This document shows positions 39,638 to 47,919 of a DNA stretch of 47,919 nt, in pieces. This stretch comes from an uncultured Alphaproteobacteria bacterium (GTDB lineage Bacteria; Pseudomonadota; Alphaproteobacteria; Micavibrionales; Micavibrionaceae), in assembly GCA_937934135.1 (NCBI GenBank), contig CALHAW010000022.1:1-47919 (forward strand). Reading direction: 5' to 3'. How positions within the stretch are numbered: position 1 is the stretch's first letter; every line of letters starts with the position of its first letter. The translations under genes were made by a program, and so were the position numbers. Under the pieces are notes generated by a model, which was given only the letters and a program-made list of their open reading frames with translations, was not told the DNA's origin and did not search any database.

Positions 39638-40356
39638 TAGGAATTATAATATTGATCTTTAATCGTGGATTTTTGTGGCGCGGAAGGCGCGTCTTGTTGC
39701 TGTGGGACGTAATCGACAGGGTATTCTTGTACAGGATCTTCCTGTGACGGTGGTTGCGGCGCCTCAACACCTTGAATATCTTCCCCCGCTAACTTCACAT
39801 AGCTCACGACTTTTTTTACACCTGATGTGGTGCGAACTTTTTCAATCACATGGTTTAATTCTTTTTGATTTTGCGCAACGCCCATCAAATAAACAATGCC
39901 TTGAACCGTATCAATGGAATAGTTAATAGATTGTACATCACGATCAATGGTAAAGCCTGTGCGTAGTTTGGATGTAATCCATGTATCACGCACATATCCT
40001 TTAAAACCTTCACTTTCTTCAACACGGATTTCATTGATAACCTGTTTCACACCGCGCACCTGCCATGCCAAACGTACGGCTTCAACACGATGATTAGGGT
40101 CTTGTACAACACCTGTCAATAAAACCCGCCCTTGGTCAACGGTGCTGTCCAATTTACGAAAGGCATCAATATCATATTGAAACCATGCCTCATTCAGTAA
40201 TAATTTTATTTTTGCATCGCTCATCGCACCGCGGATACCCCCTTCTTGGGCCGCAGATATACCCGTTACCGCCGCCGCACCAGAGGCGATACCAAGGGGA
40301 GAGCAGGCAGAGAGTAAAAAGGATGTAGAAACCAAAAGAGCAATTATTCGAATCAT
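39637..40356 (-). CDS. BON-domain lipoprotein (DolP/YraP-like)
   Basis: A 239-aa protein with lipobox LLSAC (Cys about 18) and two BON domains (about 45-113 and 118-188), followed by a Pro/Gln-rich tail. E. coli DolP has the same layout, lies in the same gene neighbourhood (rsmI-yraN side) and supports outer-membrane integrity at the division site. The tail is longer than usual. Outer-membrane placement is inferred. Confidence 0.88.
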   Translation of the reverse strand: MIRIIALLVSTSFLLSACSPLGIASGAAAVTGISAAQEGGIRGAMSDAKIKLLLNEAWFQYDIDAFRKLDSTVDQGRVLLTGVVQDPNHRVEAVRLAWQVRGVKQVINEIRVEESEGFKGYVRDTWITSKLRTGFTIDRDVQSINYSIDTVQGIVYLMGVAQNQKELNHVIEKVRTTSGVKKVVSYVKLAGEDIQGVEAPQPPSQEDPVQEYPVDYVPQQQDAPSAPQKSTIKDQYYNS

Positions 40357-40380
40357 TTATATAGTATGCCTCTTGGTTGG

Positions 40381-40749
40381 CTATGTGTCTAGAATCCACG
40401 CATGTTCTAGATGGTCGATAGAAAAAGGCGGTGTTACCGTCATTACATCAAAACGATAATCATTATCCTCCGCCTCATTTTGGCTGATATAATAAAAGGC
40501 GGAATCTGAAATACGTTTTTGCATACGCGGGGTAATAGATTCTAACGCTTGTTGTTTCGTTTGGCGGGCTTTAACTTCAATAAAGGCAATAATATTTTTT
40601 TTGCGCGCAATAATATCTATTTCACCATAAGCGGTTTTATAACGCTCTTCTAAAATTTGATATCCTTTGGTTTTTAAATAAAGCGCCGCCATTTTTTCGG
40701 CTTTCAGTCCCCAATCATAAGTTTTTTCTTTATGATTACGGGATTTCAT
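40381..40749 (-). CDS. yraN: YraN/UPF0102 family endonuclease-like protein
   Basis: A 122-aa protein with a restriction-endonuclease-like core: GEIDIIARKKNIIAFIEVKAR holds the catalytic-type Asp and ExK residues, here D and EVK. It starts directly at the rsmI stop (TAAATG). The family is widespread beside rsmI; its cellular role is unclear. Confidence 0.92.
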   Translation of the reverse strand: MKSRNHKEKTYDWGLKAEKMAALYLKTKGYQILEERYKTAYGEIDIIARKKNIIAFIEVKARQTKQQALESITPRMQKRISDSAFYYISQNEAEDNDYRFDVMTVTPPFSIDHLEHAWILDT

Positions 40750-41691
40750 TTAACCAGCGCTTCCCAATTTAAGCGCCAAAGTATAAATTGTCTTTTTCGG
40801 CTTTCCTGTGGCTTTCGCCACAAGTTCTGCCGCGTCCCTGACGGACATGGTTGTCAGGGCTTGCTTTAATTGATTTTCAATGGAGTCTGTGGAAATAATT
40901 TCTTCTACAGGCTGACCAACAATCAAGACAATCTCACCTTTTGGTGCGCCTTCATTCTCATAATGCAAAATCATTTCTTTTAAAGTGCCGCGGCGTGTTT
41001 CTTCGTAAATCTTTGTTAATTCCCGTGCCACGGCCACTTGGCGATTGCCTAAAACTTTTTTGATATCCTTTAAGCTATCAACAAGGCGTGGACCTGTTTC
41101 ATACATCACAAGCGTCCCTGGTGTATTATCCCATTCATTAAGGGCTTTTTGCCGCGCCATTGTTTTGTTAGGAAGAAATCCGAGAAAGGAAAATTTATCT
41201 GTTGGCATCCCCGAAAGCTGTAACGCAGGAAGCACTGCATTTGGCCCTGGAATAGTCGTCACATATAGATCATTTTCAATCGCAAGGCGAATAAGTTTAT
41301 ACCCCGGGTCAGATACCATTGGCGTTCCCGCATCACTCATCACCGCAACAGATAAGTTATTTTGTACCGCTTCAATCAATTTATCGCGTTGCCCCTCAGT
41401 GGCGTGATCATTATAAACTTGCATCTTCTTTTTAAAACCATAGGCGCGCATTAATTTGCCCGTAACGCGCGTATCTTCACAAATAATTAAATCAACAGAC
41501 GATAAGACATCCAGCGCCCTAAAGGTAATGTCCCGCAAATTGCCAATCGGGGTCGAAACCAAATAAAAACCAGGTTTAATAGCGATTTTCTTTGGTTCAA
41601 GGCCATTATTTTCACTTTGCGACGATGCAGGGGTCTTATTTGAAATGTTCTGTGGCGTATCTGTCATTTTTTTTGTAGAGTTTTGGATCAT
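40750..41691 (-). CDS. rsmI: 16S rRNA 2'-O-methyltransferase RsmI
   Basis: A 313-aa SPOUT-unrelated, tetrapyrrole-methylase-fold enzyme that methylates C1402 of 16S rRNA. Motifs FYLVSTPIGNLRDITFRALDVL (about 43-64; conserved start of the domain) and SDAGTPMVSDPGYKLI. About 40 extra N-terminal residues are polar and probably disordered; a second Met at position 9 could be the start. It is the first gene of the rsmI-yraN-BON-sirB1 operon and divergent from lpoA. Confidence 0.95.
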   Translation of the reverse strand: MIQNSTKKMTDTPQNISNKTPASSQSENNGLEPKKIAIKPGFYLVSTPIGNLRDITFRALDVLSSVDLIICEDTRVTGKLMRAYGFKKKMQVYNDHATEGQRDKLIEAVQNNLSVAVMSDAGTPMVSDPGYKLIRLAIENDLYVTTIPGPNAVLPALQLSGMPTDKFSFLGFLPNKTMARQKALNEWDNTPGTLVMYETGPRLVDSLKDIKKVLGNRQVAVARELTKIYEETRRGTLKEMILHYENEGAPKGEIVLIVGQPVEEIISTDSIENQLKQALTTMSVRDAAELVAKATGKPKKTIYTLALKLGSAG

Positions 41692-41727
41692 AAATAGAAA
41701 TTTATCAGCTTTTATAAGAGAATAGCC

Positions 41728-42870
41728 ATGCCAATTCGCTTTTTACCCGTTTTTATCACCTGTATTTTATTTTTAAACGCCTGCGCGACGCCACAAGCAC
41801 CCGCACCCGTTGAACAATATGGTGTAAATCTTAAACCCAAGCAATCACAACCTGCCCCAAGTGCGGACAATATGCCTGCCTCTAAATTTGGGATATTGCT
41901 TCCTTTAAGTGGCGCAAACGCGGCGCTTGGTCAATCCATGTTACAGGCCGCGCAGCTTACATTATTTGATCAGAGCAGCGCTAATTTAGCGTTGATTCCC
42001 TTCGATACAAAAGGAACATTAAGCGGCGGCCGCCAAGCCGCTGAACAGGCCCTTGAGCAAGATGTTGATCTTATGATCGGCCCTGTATTTTCAGAGGCTG
42101 TGAAGGGAGTGAAAGAAGTGACTGTTCCAAACAACATGAGAATAATTGCTTTTTCAAACAATGCCGCTTTGGCAGATAGAGTGACTTTTCTGATGGGTTT
42201 TATGCCTTCAAGCCAAGCCAACCAAATTGCTGATTATGCACTTAAGAAGAATTTCAAACGTTTTGCAATCATTGCACCACAAAATATATATGGTGATCTT
42301 GCCGCAAATAATTTTGAAAACCGCATAAAAGAAGGCGGCGGTATCCTTGTCAATAAAATCACTTACCTTCCCAGCGACCCTGCTATTCAAAGCAAAATTG
42401 CGACGCTATCACCAGAAGGCATTGACGCCGTTTTCATTCCCGCCAACGGCGCAGATTTGGATAGAATTTCACAGAGCTTAACAACAGCAGGTTTAACATC
42501 CTCAAAAGTAAAACGCCTTGGGACGGCATTATGGGATAATCCCCAAACGGTGCAAAATAAAACCCTTGAAAATGGGTGGTTTGCGAATGCGTCCACAGCA
42601 GAGCGCGGCGCTTTTGAAAGGCAATATGAATCAACGTACGGATCAAAACCAATGGCATTAGACAGCCTTGCCTATGATGCTACCGCACTTGCTATTGTTA
42701 TGGCGTCCAGAAATTACAGCTATGCTGGATTTATTGATCCAAACGGATTTAGCGGTCTAGACGGTGTTTTCCGCTTTAGCGACCAAGGCGTGATTGAACG
42801 CCAGCTCGCCATTCATGAAATTCAAAACGGTCAAATCATTGAGGTCGAAAGCGCCAGAAAAAGTTTTTAA
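41728..42870 (+). CDS. LpoA-like penicillin-binding protein activator
   Basis: A 380-aa lipoprotein: signal peptide with Cys at about 18 (LNACATP), a short Pro-rich linker, then a periplasmic-binding-protein fold (FGILLPLSGANAALGQSMLQ...). It corresponds to the C-terminal domain of E. coli LpoA, which activates PBP1A; the N-terminal TPR domain is absent, as in other alphaproteobacterial forms. Divergence from rsmI is conserved across proteobacteria and supports the call. Confidence 0.88.
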   Translation: MPIRFLPVFITCILFLNACATPQAPAPVEQYGVNLKPKQSQPAPSADNMPASKFGILLPLSGANAALGQSMLQAAQLTLFDQSSANLALIPFDTKGTLSGGRQAAEQALEQDVDLMIGPVFSEAVKGVKEVTVPNNMRIIAFSNNAALADRVTFLMGFMPSSQANQIADYALKKNFKRFAIIAPQNIYGDLAANNFENRIKEGGGILVNKITYLPSDPAIQSKIATLSPEGIDAVFIPANGADLDRISQSLTTAGLTSSKVKRLGTALWDNPQTVQNKTLENGWFANASTAERGAFERQYESTYGSKPMALDSLAYDATALAIVMASRNYSYAGFIDPNGFSGLDGVFRFSDQGVIERQLAIHEIQNGQIIEVESARKSF

Positions 42871-42891
42871 TACCTCAAAGGTATATTTTAA

Positions 42892-43866
42892 TTAATGCCG
42901 CGTTGTGACGCCTTCATGGGTTGCGGATTCTTTCATGTCTTTACGACTTATGCCGCCATTTTTTTCAAGGCGTGATTGCATGACCTCAAAAATACGGCGC
43001 GCAACATTCACACCAGATGCTTTTTCAAGACCTTTAAAGCCTGGGAATGTGTTTGCTTCACAAATCGTAAACCCGCCATTTTCTTTAAAGAGTAAATCAA
43101 TACCGCCAATATCGATGTTCAACACTTCGGCTGTTTTGACCGCAATATCAACGGCTTCGGGATCAGGTTCAAAAAAGTGAACAGACCCGCCTGTGCTATA
43201 ATTTGCTTTAAATCCACCATCTTTGGCACGGCGTTCCATCGCGGCGATCACTTCACCATTCACAACAAATAAACGAAGATCGCGGCCTTTACTGACCGAT
43301 ACAAATTTTTGAAAAATAAGCTGTAAGTTAGGATTGGTTTCCCCAACCAGTTCCATCAAATCACCAAATGCATCTGGCGTTTCGACAAGGAACACACCAA
43401 TACCCAGCGCGCCGTTCAATGTTTTCACAACAACAGGAAAACCAATACGTTCTTCGACCAATTTCATATCAACGGGAAATTTCGCCAGCATCGTATCAGG
43501 CGTATCAATTTTACTTTCAGCTAAAATTTGATGGGTATGTAATTTATCCCGCACTGTTTCAATCACATCGGCGCCATTAAAAACATTCACACCAAGGCGT
43601 TCTAATTGCCGCACAATCGCCAGCGCAAAATAACCTTGATCTGTATGATTAAAATAAGGAAACACAAAATCAGGAAGCGGCATCGCTTTTCCATCAATCA
43701 AAACGGTATCGCGGACTTCTTGTGTGACAACAAGATCGAATTGTGACGGCTTAATCACTTTAACCTCAATCTCCATCTTCTTGCCTTCAACAAGAAAACG
43801 CCGAGCTTCATGGGCTAAGTCTGCATTTGACTCAATATCATCGCCGTACAAAATCCAAACTTCCAT
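42892..43866 (-). CDS. RimK-like ATP-grasp ligase
   Basis: A 324-aa ATP-grasp enzyme. RDKLHTHQILAESKIDTPDT, VVVKTLNGALGIGVFLVET and AMERRAKDGGFKANYSTGGS match the RimK/LysX group, which adds glutamate or similar residues to a carboxyl group. The metal-binding end CEANTFPGFKGLEKASG is intact. The position beside lpoA and rsmI-yraN is often held by glutathione synthetase gshB in alphaproteobacteria, but the typical GshB N-terminal motifs are missing. Its substrate is unknown; a GAAGG motif precedes the start. Confidence 0.85.
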   Translation of the reverse strand: MEVWILYGDDIESNADLAHEARRFLVEGKKMEIEVKVIKPSQFDLVVTQEVRDTVLIDGKAMPLPDFVFPYFNHTDQGYFALAIVRQLERLGVNVFNGADVIETVRDKLHTHQILAESKIDTPDTMLAKFPVDMKLVEERIGFPVVVKTLNGALGIGVFLVETPDAFGDLMELVGETNPNLQLIFQKFVSVSKGRDLRLFVVNGEVIAAMERRAKDGGFKANYSTGGSVHFFEPDPEAVDIAVKTAEVLNIDIGGIDLLFKENGGFTICEANTFPGFKGLEKASGVNVARRIFEVMQSRLEKNGGISRKDMKESATHEGVTTRH

Positions 43867-44042
43867 CTCAACACCTTCATTTATCCTGCGCTTATATCGC
43901 GCTTTTTTCTATGTAATCAGCTAGTCTTACACGAAATGATAGAGAATATCAAAACCCTAAGATTAAAATATCAATAAAAATAGGGTTGCCTTTGGTTAAA
44001 TGATGAATATAATACGCCTCGTTTAGTAAAGGAAATTGAAGA

Positions 44043-44639
44043 ATGAACAGAGCAGCTCCCCAAGAAAGAGAGTTCAAGCCTGGACGCCCGCGTTCGGAGA
44101 ACTCAAAACGTGCTATTTTAGACGCGACAAGACGCTTATTAACACAAGTTTCGGTGCAAAAAATCTCTATCGAAGCCATCGCCAAGAAAGCGGGCGTTGG
44201 TAAAACAACCATCTATCGTTGGTGGCCAAACAAAGCCGCCGTTGTCATGGAAGCGATTTTTTCACAACCTGCCTTTCACAATATTATTCCAACACCACGC
44301 AATGCCGTAGAAGGCGTAACCGTCCAAATTGAAAAGCTATGCCGCCAGTTAAGTGGGAAGAATGGTCGCCTTGTCGCAGAAATTATCGGCGAAGCGCAAC
44401 CAGATCCCGAAGCGCTCAAAATTTTTATCACAAGCTTCCTGCAAGACCGCTACAACACGCTTAATTCTTATATTGAGGGCGGTAAGCAAACGGGGGAATT
44501 TGACGCAGGGCTTGATACAGACAGCGCCATTGATGTTGTCCTTGGTCCTATCTTTTTCCGCCTGATTAGTGGGCAGGAACTCGATAACGGCTTCGTTGAT
44601 GATATGACAGCCATGCTAATTAAGGCGCTTCGCGCGTAA
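44043..44639 (+). CDS. TetR family transcriptional regulator
   Basis: A 198-aa repressor-type protein. The helix-turn-helix ISIEAIAKKAGVGKTTIYRWWPNKAAVV lies at about 44-71, preceded by GRPRSENSKRAILDATRRLL. The C-terminal ligand-binding domain is of the TetR_C type found with RWWPNK-containing members. AAGGA and GAAG lie before the ATG. No target gene is adjacent and co-directed, so its regulon is unknown. Confidence 0.92.
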   Translation: MNRAAPQEREFKPGRPRSENSKRAILDATRRLLTQVSVQKISIEAIAKKAGVGKTTIYRWWPNKAAVVMEAIFSQPAFHNIIPTPRNAVEGVTVQIEKLCRQLSGKNGRLVAEIIGEAQPDPEALKIFITSFLQDRYNTLNSYIEGGKQTGEFDAGLDTDSAIDVVLGPIFFRLISGQELDNGFVDDMTAMLIKALRA

Positions 44640-44659
44640 AAGCGAATAAGCTCTAAACC

Positions 44660-45112
44660 TTACCAGCTTCCTATATTTTCCATGCTTGACCACGGTTCTT
44701 GCGGGGCTAAGGCGTCGCCTTTTTGCAGTAACTCAATCGATATCCCATCAGGGGATTTAATAAACGCCATATAACCATCACGGGGCGGACGGTTAATCGT
44801 TACACCCTTATCCATTAAATCCTGACAGGCCGCATATATATCATCCACCCGATAAGCCAAATGTCCAAAATTACGCCCAGCGCTATATTTTTCGGCTTTT
44901 CCATCTTGATCCGGCCAATTATAGGTCAGCTCAATCATTGGCGTTTTTGAGGCTTGAGCGCTATTTTCATCGCCTTTGGCCGCTAAAAAGATAAGAGTAA
45001 AGCGGCCTTTTTCATTCTCTATACGGGATATTTCAAGCAATCCCAACTTCTTACAATAAAAATCAAGCGACTCGTCTATGTCGTGAATACGAACCATCGT
45101 GTGTAGATATTC
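44660..45112 (-). CDS. gloA: Lactoylglutathione lyase (glyoxalase I)
   Basis: A 150-aa metalloenzyme that converts the methylglyoxal-glutathione adduct to lactoylglutathione. Metal ligands are visible: His in MEYLHTMVRI, Glu in PMIELTYNW, His in FGHLAYRVDD and Glu in ISIELLQ. The frame is open 11 codons upstream, but the conserved MEYLHTMVRIHDIDES sets the start at 45112, with AAGG about ten bases before it. Use of glutathione would need a glutathione synthetase elsewhere. Confidence 0.93.
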   Translation of the reverse strand, partial: EYLHTMVRIHDIDESLDFYCKKLGLLEISRIENEKGRFTLIFLAAKGDENSAQASKTPMIELTYNWPDQDGKAEKYSAGRNFGHLAYRVDDIYAACQDLMDKGVTINRPPRDGYMAFIKSPDGISIELLQKGDALAPQEPWSSMENIGSW

Positions 45113-45168
45113 CATTTTTCTTACCTTCTCATCTTTTAAAACCATCCACCTTCCGCTACAGTATCTAA

Positions 45169-46452
45169 ATGCTAGATGATATCAATCTATTAGAAATACA
45201 AAATAAATTCGCAAAATGGTTTGTTGATTTTATTTGGACGGTGGATTGCGGTGCGCAAGCCGTTATCATGCTTGTTTCTTTTGGCCTTGCCTTCTTAATT
45301 GCGCGCATTACAAAACCCCGCCTGAATGACCTGATTAACAAGCTTAGCATTCCGTTTCGCCTGACAGAAATATTATATAGCGGCCTGAAGCTTATATTCC
45401 CTCTTATTGCGATGATTTTCATTTTTATTGGCTCTAAGATTGCGGGTCCTGCAGGGCTGGATTTAAATGTCACATTCACCCTCGCTTTAGTTAAAGTATT
45501 GCTGGCGTGGATTGTTATTAAAGCCATTTCACAATTCATTGAACAGCGTTTCGCCCGTAATGTTATTGCTTTAACCGTCTTGGCGCTCGTTGCTCTCAGT
45601 ATTTTTGGGGTGATGGATCAAACCATGACATTGCTGGATTCTATTGGTTTTAGTATCGGGGAATTTAGATTATCTGCCCTCACAGTTGCCAAAGGAATTT
45701 TAGGGATCTTTATCCTGCTTTATGGGGCGCTTTTCCTTGCTAATCTGCTGGATAAACGTATTTCATCTTCGCGCAGTTTAACGCCTTCTTCCCGTGTTTT
45801 AATTTCAAAAATTGCACGTGTTACATTAATTGTCTCCGCCCTTTTAATTGGTATTACATCTGCAGGCATTGATCTTTCCCTTTTCGCCGTGTTTTCTGGT
45901 GCGGTTGGTTTGGGTGTTGGTTTTGGTCTTCAAAAGGTCATCTCTAACTTATTTTCGGGTGTTCTTCTCCTGCTTGATCAATCGATTAAACCAGGTGATA
46001 TTATTGAGATTGACCAAACTTTTGGCTGGGTCAACCATATGGGCGCCCGCTATACTGAATTGGTTACCCGTGATAATAAATCCTACCTTGTTCCCAATGA
46101 AGAATTTATCACCCAACAAGTGATTAATTGGTCACACGGCAATACATTGGTGCGAGTTGAAACTCAATTTGGCGTACATCACGATTCTAATCCACATGAA
46201 GTAAAGCGCCTCGCTGTCGAAGCTGCAAGCAAACCAGACCGTGTTGTTGATAGTCCGATTCCTATGTGCCACCTTGTTGAATTTGGCGATAGCTCGCTTA
46301 ATTTCGTCCTACGCTATTGGATTAAAGATGCAGAAAAAGGGATCACAAACACCAAAGGGGATGTGATGCTTTCTATATGGGATGCCTTTAAAGAAAACGA
46401 TATCAAAATTCCCTATCCGCACCGCGAAGTCTTTATGCATAAATCTAATTAA
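45169..46452 (+). CDS. Mechanosensitive ion channel, MscS family
   Basis: A 427-aa channel protein with about six to seven membrane segments; the pore-lining helix and following beta domain FSGAVGLGVGFGLQKVISNLFSGV (quoted in part) and LDQSIKPGDIIEI are MscS hallmarks, then TLVRVETQFGVHHDSN. It is longer than E. coli MscS, with extra N-terminal helices. It protects cells from osmotic down-shock. There is no ribosome binding site; a TACAGT at 45157-45162 six bases before the ATG may be a -10 box for a leaderless message. It is divergent from gloA. Confidence 0.93.
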   Translation: MLDDINLLEIQNKFAKWFVDFIWTVDCGAQAVIMLVSFGLAFLIARITKPRLNDLINKLSIPFRLTEILYSGLKLIFPLIAMIFIFIGSKIAGPAGLDLNVTFTLALVKVLLAWIVIKAISQFIEQRFARNVIALTVLALVALSIFGVMDQTMTLLDSIGFSIGEFRLSALTVAKGILGIFILLYGALFLANLLDKRISSSRSLTPSSRVLISKIARVTLIVSALLIGITSAGIDLSLFAVFSGAVGLGVGFGLQKVISNLFSGVLLLLDQSIKPGDIIEIDQTFGWVNHMGARYTELVTRDNKSYLVPNEEFITQQVINWSHGNTLVRVETQFGVHHDSNPHEVKRLAVEAASKPDRVVDSPIPMCHLVEFGDSSLNFVLRYWIKDAEKGITNTKGDVMLSIWDAFKENDIKIPYPHREVFMHKSN

Positions 46453-46497
46453 TATGTTCTTTTCATTCATATTTTACGTGCCTTCATCACAGAATAG

Positions 46498-46526
46498 TTG
46501 AAAAAAATACTCAAAAACCCTATATA
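46498..46526 (+). promoter_or_regulatory. trhO promoter, probably leaderless
   Basis: -35 TTGAAA (5/6) at 46498-46503, 17-base spacer, -10 TATATA at 46521-46526, six bases to the ATG at 46533; no ribosome binding site. Confidence 0.55.
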
Positions 46527-46532
46527 CACCCT

Positions 46533-47459
46533 ATGAAACAAGAAAAATGGGACATTGCGGCGCTATACCGCTTCGTAAGCTTAGAAGATTTACCAACGCT
46601 TCAGGCTGAAATTAAAGCGGTGTGCGATGAAAATGATATATGCGGCACGCTTCTCATTGCGCCAGAAGGTATTAATGGCACTATCGCAGGGCAAGGGGAA
46701 AAGCTCACCACTATTATTAACTTCCTTGATCAAAAAGCTGGCATTTCTAAAGGTGAATTAAAATATTCCGCCGCAGAAGAAAAGCCATTTCGCCGTATCA
46801 AAGTGCGTCTTAAAAAAGAAATCATCACCATGAAAGCGCCAGAGGCAAACCCGAATGAGCAAGTAGGTGATTATGTGACGCCAGAAAACTGGAATGATTT
46901 AATCAGTGATCCTGATGTGACATTAATTGATACACGCAACACGTATGAAACAGCCGTTGGTATTTTCAAAGGAGCGATTGATCCGCAAATTGAAACTTTT
47001 ACTGAATTTAAAGATTATGTTTCTAAAAATATGGACCCAGCAAAGCAGAAAAAAGTCGCTATGTTTTGTACAGGTGGCATTCGTTGTGAAAAAGCCTCTA
47101 GCTATATGCTCGCCCATGGATTTGAAGAAGTGTATCACCTTCAGGGTGGCATTTTAAAATACCTAGAAGAAGTCCCCGCAGAAGAAAGCCAATGGGAAGG
47201 GGATTGTTTTGTGTTTGATCGCCGCGTGGCCGTGGGGCAAAATTTAAAGGAATCCCCTTATCAAATTTGTTATGGCTGCCGTTTCCCACTTACGCCTGAT
47301 GATTTAGAGGCTAAATCATATGAAAAAGGCGTCTCTTGCCCGCATTGTATTGATAAATTAACGCCTGAGCGCGCGCGCTCATTCAGAATGCGCCATGAAC
47401 AAATGAAAAAAATGGGAGAAGAAATTCCCGGTGACACGCTCAACGCTAAAAAAGCATAA
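46533..47459 (+). CDS. trhO: tRNA U34 hydroxylase, rhodanese-related (TrhO/YceA)
   Basis: A 308-aa enzyme for oxygen-dependent hydroxylation of tRNA uridine 34 (5-hydroxyuridine). N-terminal acylphosphatase-like domain with APEGINGTIAG, central rhodanese domain with IDTRNTYETAVG and the active-site loop CTGGIRCEKAS (Cys about 178), and a C-terminal part with two CxxC pairs (CYGC, CPHC). Full length. It has its own promoter. Confidence 0.95.
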   Translation: MKQEKWDIAALYRFVSLEDLPTLQAEIKAVCDENDICGTLLIAPEGINGTIAGQGEKLTTIINFLDQKAGISKGELKYSAAEEKPFRRIKVRLKKEIITMKAPEANPNEQVGDYVTPENWNDLISDPDVTLIDTRNTYETAVGIFKGAIDPQIETFTEFKDYVSKNMDPAKQKKVAMFCTGGIRCEKASSYMLAHGFEEVYHLQGGILKYLEEVPAEESQWEGDCFVFDRRVAVGQNLKESPYQICYGCRFPLTPDDLEAKSYEKGVSCPHCIDKLTPERARSFRMRHEQMKKMGEEIPGDTLNAKKA

Positions 47460-47468
47460 ATTCAACTT

Positions 47469-47852
47469 TTAAAATCTCGTGCGGCTTTTACTGCCTTTCA
47501 TGTTGCTGTTGCTGCCAAAATCCTTAAATCCACTCTCTGCTTTGCGTGAATAAATTTCAGGCTTTTTATCTGTTGAATATGTTTTAAAGCCAGATGCCTT
47601 TGGACGGCCGCTATAATTATGTTCGTCTTTTTCTTTCACCTGAATGGTATAATTTTCTTTACGTTTAATGCCTGCAGCATGTTTTGCCTCTATATCAACA
47701 CCAACGGCTTTTCGCATACCTGTTTTGCTTTTCACAATCAGGCGTTTTTTTCCTTTCTCTGGTGACGCTTTCACTTGTGTCACGCGACCATGAATTTCTT
47801 GTGTTCTTTCATCATGCTCGGAACTATATCGTCCACCTCTACCAAAACTCAT
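47469..47852 (-). CDS. Small basic protein of unknown function
   Basis: A 127-aa highly basic, Gly/Ser/Lys-rich protein (SFGRGGRYSSEHDERTQEIHGRV, VKSKTGMRKAVGVDI, GSKSRTRF) with no signal peptide. A GGAG ribosome binding site supports the start. The composition suggests nucleic-acid binding, but no domain is recognised. It converges with trhO, ending nine bases after it. Confidence 0.6.
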   Translation of the reverse strand: MSFGRGGRYSSEHDERTQEIHGRVTQVKASPEKGKKRLIVKSKTGMRKAVGVDIEAKHAAGIKRKENYTIQVKEKDEHNYSGRPKASGFKTYSTDKKPEIYSRKAESGFKDFGSNSNMKGSKSRTRF

Positions 47853-47919
47853 GCGTTACTCCTATAAGGGGTTTCCTCTATACTCAGTATACGTCTTTTC
47901 TTATTTTCAATGCAAAAAA
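47853..47919 (-). promoter_or_regulatory. Upstream region of the small basic protein gene
   Basis: It holds a 13-base palindrome TATACTCAGTATA (47879-47891), one arm of which reads as a -10 box (TATACT) on the minus strand, and a TTGAAA further upstream at too short a distance (13 bases). It may be an operator/promoter, but the pairing is imperfect. Confidence 0.3.

Noticed and set aside
42892-43866. Calling this gene gshB from its position
   Set aside because: The sequence motifs (AMERRAKDGGF, YSTGGS) are those of the RimK group, and the typical GshB N-terminal motifs are missing.

Overview
The window looks like a piece of the chromosome of a moderately AT-rich alphaproteobacterium. Signs are the block rpsT-dnaA-dnaN-recF-gyrB with mutM nearby, an alphaproteobacterial Usg protein, an adrenodoxin-type ferredoxin, a COX15-type heme A synthase, CIRCE-controlled groESL, and an RNase E whose S1 domain is split by a long acidic/basic insert. 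I cannot name the genus. There is no rRNA, tRNA, CRISPR array, prophage or complete insertion sequence that I can see.

Layout. 1-2000: a branched-chain amino acid attenuator (leader peptide plus terminator/antiterminator) and ilvB. 2010-6701: four tightly packed genes resembling the coupling subcomplex of a Dot/Icm-type (type IVB) secretion system: dotM/icmP, an unknown membrane protein, dotL/icmO, and a pseudopilin-like cysteine-rich protein. 6720-7438: a REP-associated transposase relative with both catalytic motifs altered. 7440-20069 (minus strand): argS, gyrB, recF, dnaN, dnaA, a probable origin region, rpsT, mutM and small exported or membrane proteins. 20100-22540: groES-groEL with CIRCE. 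22540-26390: usg, a TPR protein, a ferredoxin/ferredoxin reductase operon, and divergent ctaA. 26399-30000: an exported protein preceded by a candidate switching RNA leader, then rne. 30220-34953: amiC, a small lipoprotein with a strong terminator, ilvN, a hydrolase and ilvC. 34996-38801: a small unknown gene, two tandem EamA transporters (the first without a normal start codon), an exported protein, an orphan mini flagellar-rod-like protein and a methyltransferase. 38798-43866: the rsmI-yraN-BON lipoprotein-sirB1 operon, divergent lpoA and a RimK-like ATP-grasp gene. 43900-47919: a TetR regulator, glyoxalase I, an MscS channel, trhO and a small basic protein.

How the genes work together: ilvB, ilvN and ilvC supply the first steps of valine/isoleucine synthesis from three separate transcription units about 30 kb apart. 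DnaA, DnaN, RecF and GyrB act in chromosome replication and repair. The ferredoxin and its reductase may feed electrons to heme A synthesis. The DotM/DotL pair would recruit substrates to a secretion channel whose other genes lie outside the window.

Most interesting observations: a riboswitch-like leader at 27089-27245 (minus) with mutually exclusive pairings; a series of genes whose -10 box lies 5-6 bases before the ATG, implying leaderless mRNAs; the classical attenuator before ilvB; the Dot/Icm coupling module; and the catalytically altered RAYT protein. All promoter, RNA-fold and similarity statements come from reading by eye; no search or folding program was run.
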